Assembly: GCA_900642245.1 (NCBI GenBank)
Contig: CAAAJI010000021.1
Coordinates: 16,494-80,493, forward strand
From: Fragilaria radians
Taxonomy: Eukaryota > Bacillariophyta > Fragilariophyceae > Fragilariales > Fragilariaceae
Direction of reading: 5' to 3'
Length of the DNA stretch: 64,000 nucleotides
Shown one piece after another: positions 23,511 through 32,837 of this stretch (its first letter is position 1; every line of letters begins with the position of its first letter). The notes beneath the pieces are model-generated. The model ran no database searches. It saw only the letters and a list, made by a program, of their open reading frames with translations, and was not told the DNA's origin. The translations under genes were made by a program, and so were the position numbers.

Positions 23511-24566
23511 TTAATAGTAGTTCTTAATAGACCTCTTAATTCTACCTTTAGCTGAAAAGTTGGGATCCCTCAACTTCGGAATGAGTTCCCTGGCAGATTC
23601 GATTAGTAATTTAAGTTCGTCCTCTGTTGCTTCTCCCGATGCCGCAAAGCGTACATTCCCTAATCCATCCAATAGGTATATGTATCCAGTAAGAGTATTA
23701 TGCATCCGTAAAGTGTTGTTAAAGTGAAATAGAGCCTCCGCCTTGGGTCCAAAGGAAAGCAGGACTTGAGGTTGTACCTCAAGTGGAGTAGCCTTTTCGA
23801 ATCCCCGTAATATCATCCGACGCAAGAAAAGTTTGGTAAACCAACCCTCTGTAATCGAAAGACGATACGTCATGGCTCTTCGATTCCTAATACCAAATTC
23901 AGCCTCAAACGGATCCAACCATGACGAGAGCAACTTATACCCATAATCCTTAAATGCTATACCGACTAATGTACATTGTGCCGATGGATCTTGAGTACGA
24001 TTATCTCGTAAAAAGTGATAGGGAAGATCAACTTGTTGGTTGGATGTTGGTTTTTTTTGTTGTTTTAGGTTTGGTTGTTGTAGATTGATGTTGTTATTGT
24101 TATTGTCATTATCATTTCGCAATACATGACAATTCAATAAAGAGGGGAATAATTCCGCATCCACAGAGGAGATTTTAGATGCCAATATTGGTTTGTCCCC
24201 ATTCTTACGTAAATCTTGCATCATCCAAAAATTTCCATAGGCTCGTTCAAGTGGTTTTTCTTGCATAGGTCGAGTGACATTCATGTTGTTGCTGTTGTTT
24301 TTATCGTTATTGGTGTCTTTATCATTGTCATCATTGGGAATCTGAACAGTCCTCCCATCGGATAATATCCTTGATGCGATGGAATTTGGATTCATTTGAA
24401 TTCCAATCATTTGCTTACGTCGACATGAAGAAATTGAATAGAATTGGATATGCTTCATACGGTATGGATACTGGAAGGATGATGAAGGATGATGAATCAC
24501 ATTTCGAAGGCTCCCAAGGAGGAATTGTTTTGCCATCATCGTTTGGTTCAATTTACTTCCAATCAT
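23511..24566 (-). CDS. ATP10: Mitochondrial F1Fo-ATPase assembly factor ATP10
   Basis: The ORF is 351 aa from the ATG at 24566 (the codon two upstream is GTG). The N-terminus is basic and Ser/Arg-rich without acidic residues, consistent with a mitochondrial presequence. An Asn-rich linker lies at about 75-95 and a second at about 150-175. The C-terminal domain matches Atp10: CTLVGIAFKDYG, the SWLDPFEAEF segment, SITEGWF, and the hallmark TGYIYLLDGLGNVRFAASGE (about residues 293-312). Yeast Atp10 is an inner-membrane chaperone that helps Atp6 assemble with the Atp9 ring. The role here is by homology. The Asn-rich insertions are not part of the fold and probably vary among relatives. Confidence 0.88.
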   Translation of the reverse strand: MIGSKLNQTMMAKQFLLGSLRNVIHHPSSSFQYPYRMKHIQFYSISSCRRKQMIGIQMNPNSIASRILSDGRTVQIPNDDNDKDTNNDKNNSNNMNVTRPMQEKPLERAYGNFWMMQDLRKNGDKPILASKISSVDAELFPSLLNCHVLRNDNDNNNNNINLQQPNLKQQKKPTSNQQVDLPYHFLRDNRTQDPSAQCTLVGIAFKDYGYKLLSSWLDPFEAEFGIRNRRAMTYRLSITEGWFTKLFLRRMILRGFEKATPLEVQPQVLLSFGPKAEALFHFNNTLRMHNTLTGYIYLLDGLGNVRFAASGEATEDELKLLIESARELIPKLRDPNFSAKGRIKRSIKNYY

Positions 24567-25160
24567 TTTCACCGTAACTGGAGTACAACCTTTGACCAGT
24601 GAATTACTATTTTCACTACGAGTAGTTTACCCCAACCAATGACGCTATTCCTAGATAGTTTTTCACAACGAATTTCATCCCAGAGAAAAAAAACCTTTTA
24701 GGCATGTTCCCAACAACTATTTTCAAATGGTTGTTGACCCAGTTAACAAAATCTAGAACTTTATATAATCTTCACTTTTACAACAGCATACTCAATCGCA
24801 TGTATTTTTTAGAAAATCTTACTCATGCAAAATGAATTGTACAAGAATAATGAAATAAAAGGTTAGATTTCAGCTACAGAACGTTATCTAGAAATTTAAG
24901 TTCAAAGGTAATTACGTCATAACTTGTCACGGCTTATTGTTCAGACTTGAATTATAGTATAAATTGAGAATACCATGGTGAGGAGTGACAAGACATTATT
25001 TATTTGGGTATACATTGTTAGCTTGAAAAGGTAGGAGTGTCAATCTTTAATTTCCAACCACTTCATTCCTGTTGTAACGTTTTTTGGTCAACACTGGCTA
25101 CGTTTTCCTAATGTTCCTAATCCTAATCAACACTAAAACTACACAACGTTCCAAGCTGGA
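24567..25160. other. Intergenic, no recognisable gene
   Basis: About 600 bp of AT-rich sequence between the ATP10 start and the 3' end of the next minus-strand gene. It probably holds the ATP10 promoter. Confidence 0.45.
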
Positions 25161-26067
25161 CTAATTGCCCTCCATTCCTCGTAGGTAGTTTTCGACACGG
25201 AAGCGAAACAATGGATTTGCCTTGGTTTGATCCAACAATCGATTGAATTCATCCGAACTAAGCCCATATTTCTGAACAATAAGCTCAGCCTGAAGGGGGA
25301 AGGCTTCGACGACAGCACGGACCTTTGGAGACAAAAATGGAATTACTTTTGGGTCACTTACTCATACCGGATGGCAACTCTTGTACTTGCAAAGATCGTT
25401 TTAACTTTTTCATTTGATTCAATCGAAGCTTTTCAATTTCTTTCATACTGTTACAAAATAGTTCGACACGCCTTTTACCAGAAACACGTTTCGGCCTTTC
25501 TAAGACAGAATCTTCTACCAAAGAAATCCTGTCCATGTCTAACGTTCCCGCCATACGATAAAGATAGGCTTGTTCCATAACCTCAAGTTGATCCACATTA
25601 ATGTTAGATTAATATCCAAGAAGTTGAACAAATACTTCCTATTCCTTTTAAAAAATTGCTCTTACCTTATTTTTAAGTTCAATATTTGATCCCACTTCAC
25701 GACCCCATTGATTGAATTGATTGACCGACATTCCCATTGCCTCCAACACCTTTGACGAATGAAGAATATACTCAGCATTAATTCGTCTCTGAGCTTCCGT
25801 CATTTCTTCCGTGTCACGAGTAAAGAACCTGCGACTTCCTAATTTCTTATCACGAATTCTCCTCAATCCTTCTGTGGCTGCCAAGCATGCAGCATATCGA
25901 TCGTATTGTGCTTCTTCTGGTCCAAATAAGCTGGGCATAGTCTCACGTTCCAATTCTGAAAGCTTTGATTCCATCAATGAGAATGGAACGATTGGTTTGC
26001 TGGATAACGATGCGTGTGCTACGAGAAGCCATAGTAAAAGATGAAAGACCACTTGTCCAAAGAACAT
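25161..26067 (-). CDS. Secretory/organellar protein with two helical repeats (DUF4168-like), three exons
   Basis: Exons 26067-25666, 25581-25387 and 25322-25161 give 252 aa. The introns are 84 and 64 nt, both phase 0. The second intron must use a GTACAA donor, since the nearby GTATGAG and GTAAGTG donors give the wrong frame. The N-terminus is a signal peptide (MFFGQVVFHLLLWLLVAHAS). Two related helical segments follow: one around INAEYILHSSKVLEAMGMSV-NQFNQWG, the other VEAFPLQAELIVQKYGLSSD-EFNRLLD near the C-terminus. Both have the 'GlS.deFNrl' turn. This resembles DUF4168-type helical repeats of cyanobacterial and algal lumenal proteins, but I hold the family loosely. The function is unknown. 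Confidence 0.68.
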
Positions 26068-27206
26068 TTTTCACAAAATGATGTCATGGATTTTCTCGAA
26101 AAATCTCCGAATTTTGTACGTGATGTACTTGAACTCAACAACCCGGAAGTCAATGGAGGAAGGAATCCGTTACACACACACATTTACGTCACACACGGAT
26201 TTCCACGCCAAAAATCTATATGGACAATTTTTTCTTTGTAGGAAATAATGAAGTAACGTCTAGAAATTCCAGCAAGACGGTTAGTCTAGAAGAATACCAG
26301 GTATGATATCTCAATCGCAGCCAGAGACGAGACAACAATAACCGAGCTTGAAAAAGATAGGGCACATCTGACTATACTATGTATCTAAGTGAATGTCTTC
26401 TATTGTCGTGTTGTTCACCAAGTCGGTTGCAACTCTTTGTGAAAACGTCCTGTCAACTCCTAGGACAATGAATGATAGCAACTATGAATTTATTCTTGGT
26501 CATGGTATGCTCAGTTGAATTGTAACATTGAAAGCAAATCAAACTGAACTAGAGAAGTCAATCAAAATGGAACTGACAGAAATTAACGACCACACATGAT
26601 TATGAATCAGATTATAACTTGTCTCAAGCTCAGATTACGTGCACTCCTCTCGACACCCTCTGGGCACTCATTCAGAGCCATATGAAAATAAATAACAGTT
26701 GTATTTTGGCATTATACCCAACATTCCTATGTAAATAATATTTCAAACATGTTTAAAAGGAAATGACAACATCAACCATTACACAATGACCTAGCAGTGC
26801 ATCATCAACATACAATGATGACTTTAAACCATAGCAAAGTCTACAATTTTGAAAACAACACTTGGCATAGGTAGTTTCTACTGCAACCCAAAACGCATTA
26901 TGAAACAGTATTCTCTCTATTTGTCTTTATTATGGTATAAGAAAATGAGGATTTAAAATCGCAGCAAGATAATTGCTATTGCCTTAGACGTTTAGTAGAA
27001 AGGAATAGCGAAGGATGATATTGGACTAACTTTGACTTGCATGAGTGTTGTTACCTTTCTTATTGAGGGGCCCTACTGTCTCCGCATTGAAAACCATTCA
27101 TGGAAGCGATACATTGCAGTTTATCAGATTCATACAAATCAAGACCTAGAAAAATGGTTGCACAAAAGCTAGCAACTTGCAAACGTGGTAGCATAATTGC
27201 GATTGA
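26068..27206. other. Intergenic, no recognisable gene
   Basis: About 1.1 kb between the start of the helical-repeat gene and the 3' end of the ORC3-like gene. It is AT-rich, with stops in all frames. It should include one promoter and one 3' UTR. Confidence 0.5.
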
Positions 27207-29573
27207 TTACCCATATGTACTCCATACAAATATGGCCTTTTCGTAAAGGGCATGCTCCGCCTGTGCTGACTTCCAATTGCTACCAGAAAGATTCCCACCG
27301 CGGCGTTTTTCTCGGATAAGACCCAAGTAAAGAAGTTCATATACGCCTAGGGAAAAGAGAGATTGTAATTGGCTGCTGTCAAAGTCATTTGTGGTCATGT
27401 ACACAGATTGGCAGTGTTGATGATATTCTTGCCACCATTCGTAACGAGAAATGATGATCCGATTTTCAATCAATTGGAATAGTATGGACGGAACTTGGAG
27501 AATGGGATCCATTGTAGGAGAATGAAAGGAATCAGGATTCCTTAATGCCTCTGCAATATTATATCTATGTTGTGGCATCAAGTCGTTTTCCGTGACTGTA
27601 TTCGTAGTGAGAGGAAGGTTATCGTGCACTCCATCATGGCAAACTAACATTCGTTTTCGAAAATTTGGTAGTAGGTGAGAAAGGTCTTGATAAGCCGTAT
27701 GAATCATTTGAAGTAAGTTTTCTAACCACTCGAAAATCGCCTGCCATAAATCTTCCTGGTTTGGTTGTTCCTTTAAGTGTGCAGCCTCCTGAGAATCTTG
27801 GGATACATCTGAACCTACAGGAATTAATCCGTCACATTTTTCGCAATAGTACTTATGCAGCAGAATTATAACTTCATTCGTAGATTCAATTGTTGCCCGC
27901 AAGGAATTCTGAAACGATCCTTGAGATAACTTCTTTCCAGAAGTGGTAGTGTACGGGTTATTCGTGTGAAGATTACCGTTTGAGTTAACTCCAATGCCAT
28001 CTTGATCCAGCAATGTGGAACGCATGTTAGCCATTGTTTGAAACAAATTCTTCATACAATCATCTGTATTATCGAATCGTCCTTTCCTTTCGGACAATGA
28101 GCCAAGGAATTGAGTCTTTAGTTCGTGTGTGAGCTTGTTAGCCATTGCTTGTAGAGTTTTCGGTTGATGTAGTGCGAGTATCAAATCCGAAAAGGAAATG
28201 GAGGACGTGATATGGTGGCAAGCCCACAGGCCATTATAAATTATTTGTTGTAGAACTCTAGCAGGCTGTATGACCCCGTGTTGGAGAGAAGATTTTGTGA
28301 TGGAATCAAAATTCTTGATATCGTCTCCGCATAATGCTTGACGACCCTCGGATGTCAGGAATAAGCATTCGAATCGTTGAATTTCATCTTTATGGATATT
28401 CTTGTTCTCAAGCAATAAGGAACCTGGGTATGACATCTGAATAGCAATAGCTCGTTTCCATAATGTAATTGCTGCTACAAAGGATTGTTGTTGTTGTTGT
28501 TGCAACGGCCCTTGTAGTATAGATGCAAGTTCAGGAGTCAACAAAGTTGTCGAGTAAAACGTTTTCATAGAATTCCAGAGATTAGTAAGGATGTCTTGTG
28601 AAGAGGGAAATCGTAAAGTTTTCAAGTCAAAATTTCCATCTAAATGCAATCGCTGACTTGATGATACTACTAGGATTAGAGAAACAGCCAATCCTTCCAT
28701 TCGAAGTTGCTCCAAGAGAGACACAAAATCTTGCAAATTGTGGTGGATTGAAGGGATTCGTTCGAGAATAATCAGGAGCTTTCGAAAAGGACGACGAGTA
28801 TTTCGTGCCCAACGCCAGAGATGTTGTCGCTGAGAGGAATTAATTCGTTGTACCCTCCCTAAATCCAATGGTTGTGGAAAAGGAAGTGGAAGATTCGACA
28901 CTTGATGATTCTCATTTTCCTGCATCCAGCATTGTCGTATAATCTCTCGTAACCAATGACCACAGTGTGTTGAATGATTAGCAGTAGTTACAATCCTTTG
29001 TCGGCTGGATAGGTGACATACGGCAAGATGATAATACTTGGATTTGAGAGACTTGAATAAAAGATTGGTCCATCGAGATCGATCCAAAACATGCGTTGGT
29101 GCACGAATGACAATCATGGGTAGAAGAATAGAAGAGGAGGTTGTTTTTTGATTGTAGTGAGAACTCTGAGAGTGTGGAGGATCGATTCGGAACATGTGTT
29201 CCAAAGTGTTGTTGTTACTGGTGGAATTTGTCGACAGCGTAGCATCCATCGAATTGGTAGCTACAGTTGAAGTTTCGGCAACTTCTTGATGCAGTGCCAA
29301 AAATTGACGTATGGAATCCTCAATAGGTATAAGGAGTTCTTTCATTTCAGACTCTAAATGTTGATCTAATGTTTGCGATATTGTATGGAATGTCCGTGAA
29401 CGTAGATATATCTCTTCATCTACCATAGAAATACAAGGTTCGTTATTAGTATTGTCATCATGATTGTTATTACTGTTTGGATGACTTTTTCTTCTTGTCG
29501 GATCACTCGAATTGTTAGATTTCAACGAAAGATGCGCCCAGGGTGGAAGATTCGAGGAATGTTGAGATTTCAT
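27207..29573 (-). CDS. ORC3: Probable origin recognition complex subunit 3 (ORC3)
   Basis: The ORF is 788 aa from the ATG at 29573. The upstream in-frame hydrophobic stretch lacks an ATG and is taken as 5' UTR. Features fit ORC3: an N-terminal block with MIVIRAPTHVLDRSRWTNLL followed by a strand-helix segment, and a Walker-B-like strand KLLIILERIPS preceding the NLQDFVSLLEQLR helix. A VSLILVVSSSQRLHL strand and AAITLWKRAIAIQMSYPGSLL follow. The C-terminal winged-helix end is LFSLGVYELLYLGLIREKRR, closing on AIFVWSTYG. ORC3 is an ATPase-like but inactive subunit of the nuclear origin loader. A Q6 tract from a TTG repeat and several Ser/Asn-rich linkers are insertions. Divergence keeps this below certain. 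Confidence 0.58.
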   Translation of the reverse strand: MKSQHSSNLPPWAHLSLKSNNSSDPTRRKSHPNSNNNHDDNTNNEPCISMVDEEIYLRSRTFHTISQTLDQHLESEMKELLIPIEDSIRQFLALHQEVAETSTVATNSMDATLSTNSTSNNNTLEHMFRIDPPHSQSSHYNQKTTSSSILLPMIVIRAPTHVLDRSRWTNLLFKSLKSKYYHLAVCHLSSRQRIVTTANHSTHCGHWLREIIRQCWMQENENHQVSNLPLPFPQPLDLGRVQRINSSQRQHLWRWARNTRRPFRKLLIILERIPSIHHNLQDFVSLLEQLRMEGLAVSLILVVSSSQRLHLDGNFDLKTLRFPSSQDILTNLWNSMKTFYSTTLLTPELASILQGPLQQQQQQSFVAAITLWKRAIAIQMSYPGSLLLENKNIHKDEIQRFECLFLTSEGRQALCGDDIKNFDSITKSSLQHGVIQPARVLQQIIYNGLWACHHITSSISFSDLILALHQPKTLQAMANKLTHELKTQFLGSLSERKGRFDNTDDCMKNLFQTMANMRSTLLDQDGIGVNSNGNLHTNNPYTTTSGKKLSQGSFQNSLRATIESTNEVIILLHKYYCEKCDGLIPVGSDVSQDSQEAAHLKEQPNQEDLWQAIFEWLENLLQMIHTAYQDLSHLLPNFRKRMLVCHDGVHDNLPLTTNTVTENDLMPQHRYNIAEALRNPDSFHSPTMDPILQVPSILFQLIENRIIISRYEWWQEYHQHCQSVYMTTNDFDSSQLQSLFSLGVYELLYLGLIREKRRGGNLSGSNWKSAQAEHALYEKAIFVWSTYG
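28483..28502. repeat. (TTG)n tract encoding a short polyglutamine in the ORC3-like gene
   Basis: About six units. On the minus strand they read as CAA codons for a Q run inside the coding sequence. Confidence 0.75.
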
Positions 29574-29597
29574 CAACCCAAAGAAACTAATGATGAA

Positions 29598-29877
29598 AAC
29601 TAGAAAACTTCCTATGACTATCCTACCAAGAAAACCTGATCCCTTGAGCAAAAAGAAAAATTGGAAATTGTTTTCGAACTTCCAAGAAAACGAAACCTAA
29701 AACATCATTGAGAAATTGTTAATTTCGGTTCCAAATGGAAGTCCAGCAATACCTGTCACTCAAGAGGACAGATATTGTGGATTGCACTTCCTCTGCCATG
29801 TGAATCTAGTCAAACATTGGATGATCCATCAATAGCATTGTTACCCCATGACAAATTAGTGCTCAAAGGGGTTAGGG
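29598..29877. repeat. Segmental repeat, copy 1 (5' flank of ORC3)
   Basis: This sequence recurs at 32296-32571 just after the scaffold gap. Differences are scattered substitutions and short indels, for example nine bases present here (TTACCCCAT) and missing there. It lies directly upstream of the ORC3-like start codon. At its right end the two copies part company, here into an LTR-like segment. Confidence 0.85.
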
Positions 29878-29981
29878 GTTAAAGTGGGAAGAAGACCTGA
29901 GTTAGATCTTGTTGTGATAAACTAAACTCAAGTTACGGTGAGTAAACTAGACTAAAGATACGGTAAGACAGTTCATCGTAT
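29878..29981. repeat. LTR-like remnant, left copy
   Basis: This matches 38747-38850 in the same orientation, with only a few differences; both contain GATCTTGTTGTGATAAACTA. It abuts the RNase H end of the minus-strand gypsy fragment, as expected for a retrotransposon terminus. The rest of the LTR is not identifiable. Confidence 0.6.
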
Positions 29982-29982
29982 G

Positions 29983-31575
29983 TTATCCTCAACAGTTGTA
30001 AGTAGTTCCTTGTAGTCAGAGGTGTCGACAGTGGTTGTTGGGTAGCAACTTAACATGTCTGCAATTGTATCCTCCTTTCCTGGGCAATAGATAAAGGAAT
30101 AGTCAAATTCTTCCAAAATGGCGCGCCAACGGTGAACATTTATGATCACAATAAGAATTGCAGTGGATACTCAACAGGATTTGTCTGTATTGTTGAGATG
30201 TTTCAACAATTGACAGTAGTTCTTTTTCCATTGTAGTGTAGTTTTGCTGTGCAGAATTCAGTTTTCTGGAGTAAAAAGCAATGGGCCAGTCATTTTGGCT
30301 GATTACGCCTCCCAATTGGAAGTTGGAAGTGTCTGTGTAGACGTCAAATGGTTTAGTAACATCAGGATATTTACGTAAGACTTGGCATGCAATTGTATTC
30401 TGGATATTCTTAAAAGCCTATTGCTGGGCTGGGCCCCATGTCCACTTGGATTTGTCACTTGTTATGTTGGTCAAGGGAGAAATAAAATGGGACCGGTGAT
30501 ACCATAGTTGGTGGTAGAAGTTGACAAAGCCTAAGAAGCTTCTCAGCTGACATTTGTTTTTGGGTTCAGCAAATGCCAAAATAGCCAATATCTTTTTGTT
30601 CTGTGGTTTGATGCCCTTGGAGGAGAGGGTGTATCCAAGATAATCAACTTCTTGCTTTGCTAGGAAAGTTTCTTCAAGATGAACATGAGGGTTGTTTGCT
30701 TGGAGACAATCAAGGACCAGGAGACAGGCGTTGAACATGATGTTCAAAAGATGATTTGGTAAACAGGATAATATTGTCCATGTAAACAATGTTATCCTCA
30801 AAATCATAGAACATTTTTGTCATGTGACCCTGAAAGATGTCAGATGAAGGCATACAACCTTGAGAGAGGCAATTATAAACATATCGCCCCTAGGGAAGGA
30901 TAATACCACATAAAAGCTTAGATGTATTGTCAAGCTCAAAGTGATAATATCCAAGACGTAAATTTGCTTGAACTTGGGCCTTTTTCCACCCTGTAGGACA
31001 GGCATTTTTGACAATTCTTGAGAGTTTGGCGTCAGTGAATTTGGGAGTCTGTTTTCCAGGATTGTTAGTTGGATCTGGGATTGGAGTATATTCAATGAGG
31101 TCTTTAAATGATTGAGCCTCTGAACAAAGTCTTGGACGGACATACTCCTTGGTTTCTTTACCTCAGACATCCATTCTTTGATGTCCAAGGAAACGTCTTC
31201 CTCCATAATTAAAAGAAGGAATCGTTCAATGCAATTTTTGAGTTCTACGTGGGACTGATTTGTCGTTTAGGTCATCATAATATCGAACCATTTTTTCTGG
31301 GCATCATGCCCCATCATTGCTGGGATCAATCGGAATCATTGAGGGCCACTTGGCAGGGCCAGGGTCTTGACAATGTCATCAAAGGTACTAAAGAATTCTA
31401 GGTCCTCTTCAATTTCCGTAGAATTCAGTTTCAAATATTTGTGAGTGATTTTCTGAGAGTTTGGATTGCTGTGGTCCAATGGAATGTTGATGGTGATGTA
31501 CCGATCCTTTCAACGGATCCAATCAGCATCTTCTTTCTTCAGGAAGATAGTAAAAGGACAGTTGGCTGTACTCAT
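29983..31575 (-). mobile_element. Ty3/gypsy retrotransposon fragment A (gag to RNase H, degenerate)
   Basis: Reading right to left, a gag-like frame starts at an ATG at 31575 with internal stops and continues to the MEEDVSLDIKEWMSEVKKP segment near 31206. The frame then meets reverse-transcriptase sequence with frameshifts, and ends in RNase H (IAFYSRKLNSAQQNYTTMEK) near 30100. Between gag and RT the protease and RT fingers are missing, so an internal deletion joined them. The RT core reads Y-M-D-N at 30773-30784. About 34 nt present in copy B are missing from RNase H. There is no integrase. It is certainly non-functional. Confidence 0.8.
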
Positions 31576-31730
31576 GGTGATAAGGAAGCAGTAGGAAGGT
31601 CTGAATTGTCATAGGCAGCGCTATGACGCGCTACCTCTGCCTACAAAGAGCCTACATCTTCATTAACATCCGTCAGTGGATTGAAGATCCAAGTGCAATG
31701 TAATGATTCTGCAAACACACATCAGGTGAT

Positions 31731-31965
31731 ACAACCTACTTGATGTTACATCAAGAAGAGGATCTATGCTTGGATCTACTGGATGACAATGACACCGTCA
31801 AGATTCATATCAAGTACTTTGATACAGGAACAGCTGAGGATTGGATGGAATTCCTTCAATCCTTCAAGTCTCTCGTTCAGATGAAAGGATGGCTTCAAGG
31901 AGCAGGTGTTAGCCCCACAACCTTCAGCAACCTTTGAATCTTGCGTCAACGAACAGCTCTTATAA
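31731..31965 (+). mobile_element. Ty3/gypsy gag fragment, plus strand (partial copy of the element at 35237)
   Basis: A frame with LLDDNDTVKIHIKYFDTGTA is nearly identical to 35290-35496. It stands head to head with fragment A, the same arrangement as the larger pair to the right. Homology to the other copy stops near 31965. Confidence 0.75.
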
Positions 31966-32012
31966 GAATCTACATTCATTCAGTCTAACTACTATTAATG
32001 GTAAGCGACAAG

Positions 32013-32095
32013 CGGTAGCAGTGGGATTCGAACCCACGATGGTACAGAAAAGATGATTTTCTGTAACCAACTACAGTAATTGCCGGTTACTGCTG
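32013..32095 (-). tRNA. tRNA-like sequence or tRNA pseudogene (CAU-like loop)
   Basis: The minus strand has a perfect T-arm with B box (GTGGGTTCGAATCCCAC; B box at 32023-32035) and an A-box-like TACTGTAGTTGG (32067-32078). Between them is a hairpin ACAGAAAA/TTTTCTGT whose loop contains T-CAT, read as a Met anticodon, though C follows where a purine is expected. The acceptor arms do not pair well: the 3' TGCTACC has no GGTAGCA partner. I think it is a degraded tRNA or tRNA-derived element. It could also mark a retrotransposon primer region. Confidence 0.35.
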
Positions 32096-32275
32096 ACTCC
32101 TGTCATACTAACACTTATATGTTATTGCCCATTTTTAGTAGTTGTACCGTTGTACAATTGACTGGTGATTCTTGTGATAGGTCGACTCTATCTTCTTCTT
32201 ATACTCCCCTAAACTGAGGAATCAAGGAACTTGAGGAGCAGTTTCCTCTTATGCTTTTTATCGGTTGTTTACCCT

Positions 32276-32295
32276 NNNNNNNNNNNNNNNNNNNN
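32276..32295. other. Scaffold gap (20 N)
   Basis: Twenty Ns in the middle of the repeat nest. The true gap size is unknown. Sequence resumes exactly inside a copy of the ORC3 5' flank. Confidence 0.99.
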
Positions 32296-32571
32296 ATGAT
32301 ATCTAGAAAACTTCCGATGACTATCCTGCCAAGAAAAACCTTATCCCTTGAGCAAAAAGAAACATTGGAAATTGTATTCGAACTTCAAAGAAAACGAAAC
32401 CTAAAACATCATTGGGAAATTGTTAATTTCGGTTCCCAAATGGAAGTCCAGCAATATCTGTCACTCAAGAGGACAGATATTGTGGTTTGCACTTCCTCTG
32501 CCACATTAATCTAGTCAAACATTGGATGATCCATCGATAGCATTGACAAATGAGTGGTCAAAGCCCACTTC
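32296..32571. repeat. Segmental repeat, copy 2 (ORC3 5' flank)
   Basis: Second copy of 29598-29877, same orientation, beginning at the gap. It leads into unique sequence (about 32572-32837) and then gypsy fragment B. No ORC3 coding sequence is seen here because the gap intervenes. Confidence 0.85.
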
Positions 32572-32837
32572 GTCTCAATAGATAAAGATAGATTCCCGAA
32601 TCAAAGACCTTGTCATGCTGCCGTAAGGATCTAAGCAAACCTGAATTTGTTATTTACTACAGGATTATTGCTGTTATGCTCATTTGAATATTTTGGAAGA
32701 TCCTTCCCAAAAATTTGAGCAATGGATAAAACACCCCATATATTTTCTTCCTAGACATACAATATATTTTCCTACAAGCCTCTACACGGTTGTACCCAAC
32801 CCAGACAGCTTCAAGGTCATTAAGTTGTATGATTCAT

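Noticed and set aside
29574..29651. Apparent N-terminal transmembrane helix on the ORC3-like protein
   Set aside because: The open frame extends upstream to a TTG but has no ATG before 29573. The hydrophobic stretch is most likely 5' UTR, and it also lies within or beside the duplicated flank.
32013..32095. A functional Met tRNA gene
   Set aside because: The acceptor strands do not pair and the base after the CAT is wrong for a functional anticodon loop. Kept only as tRNA-like.
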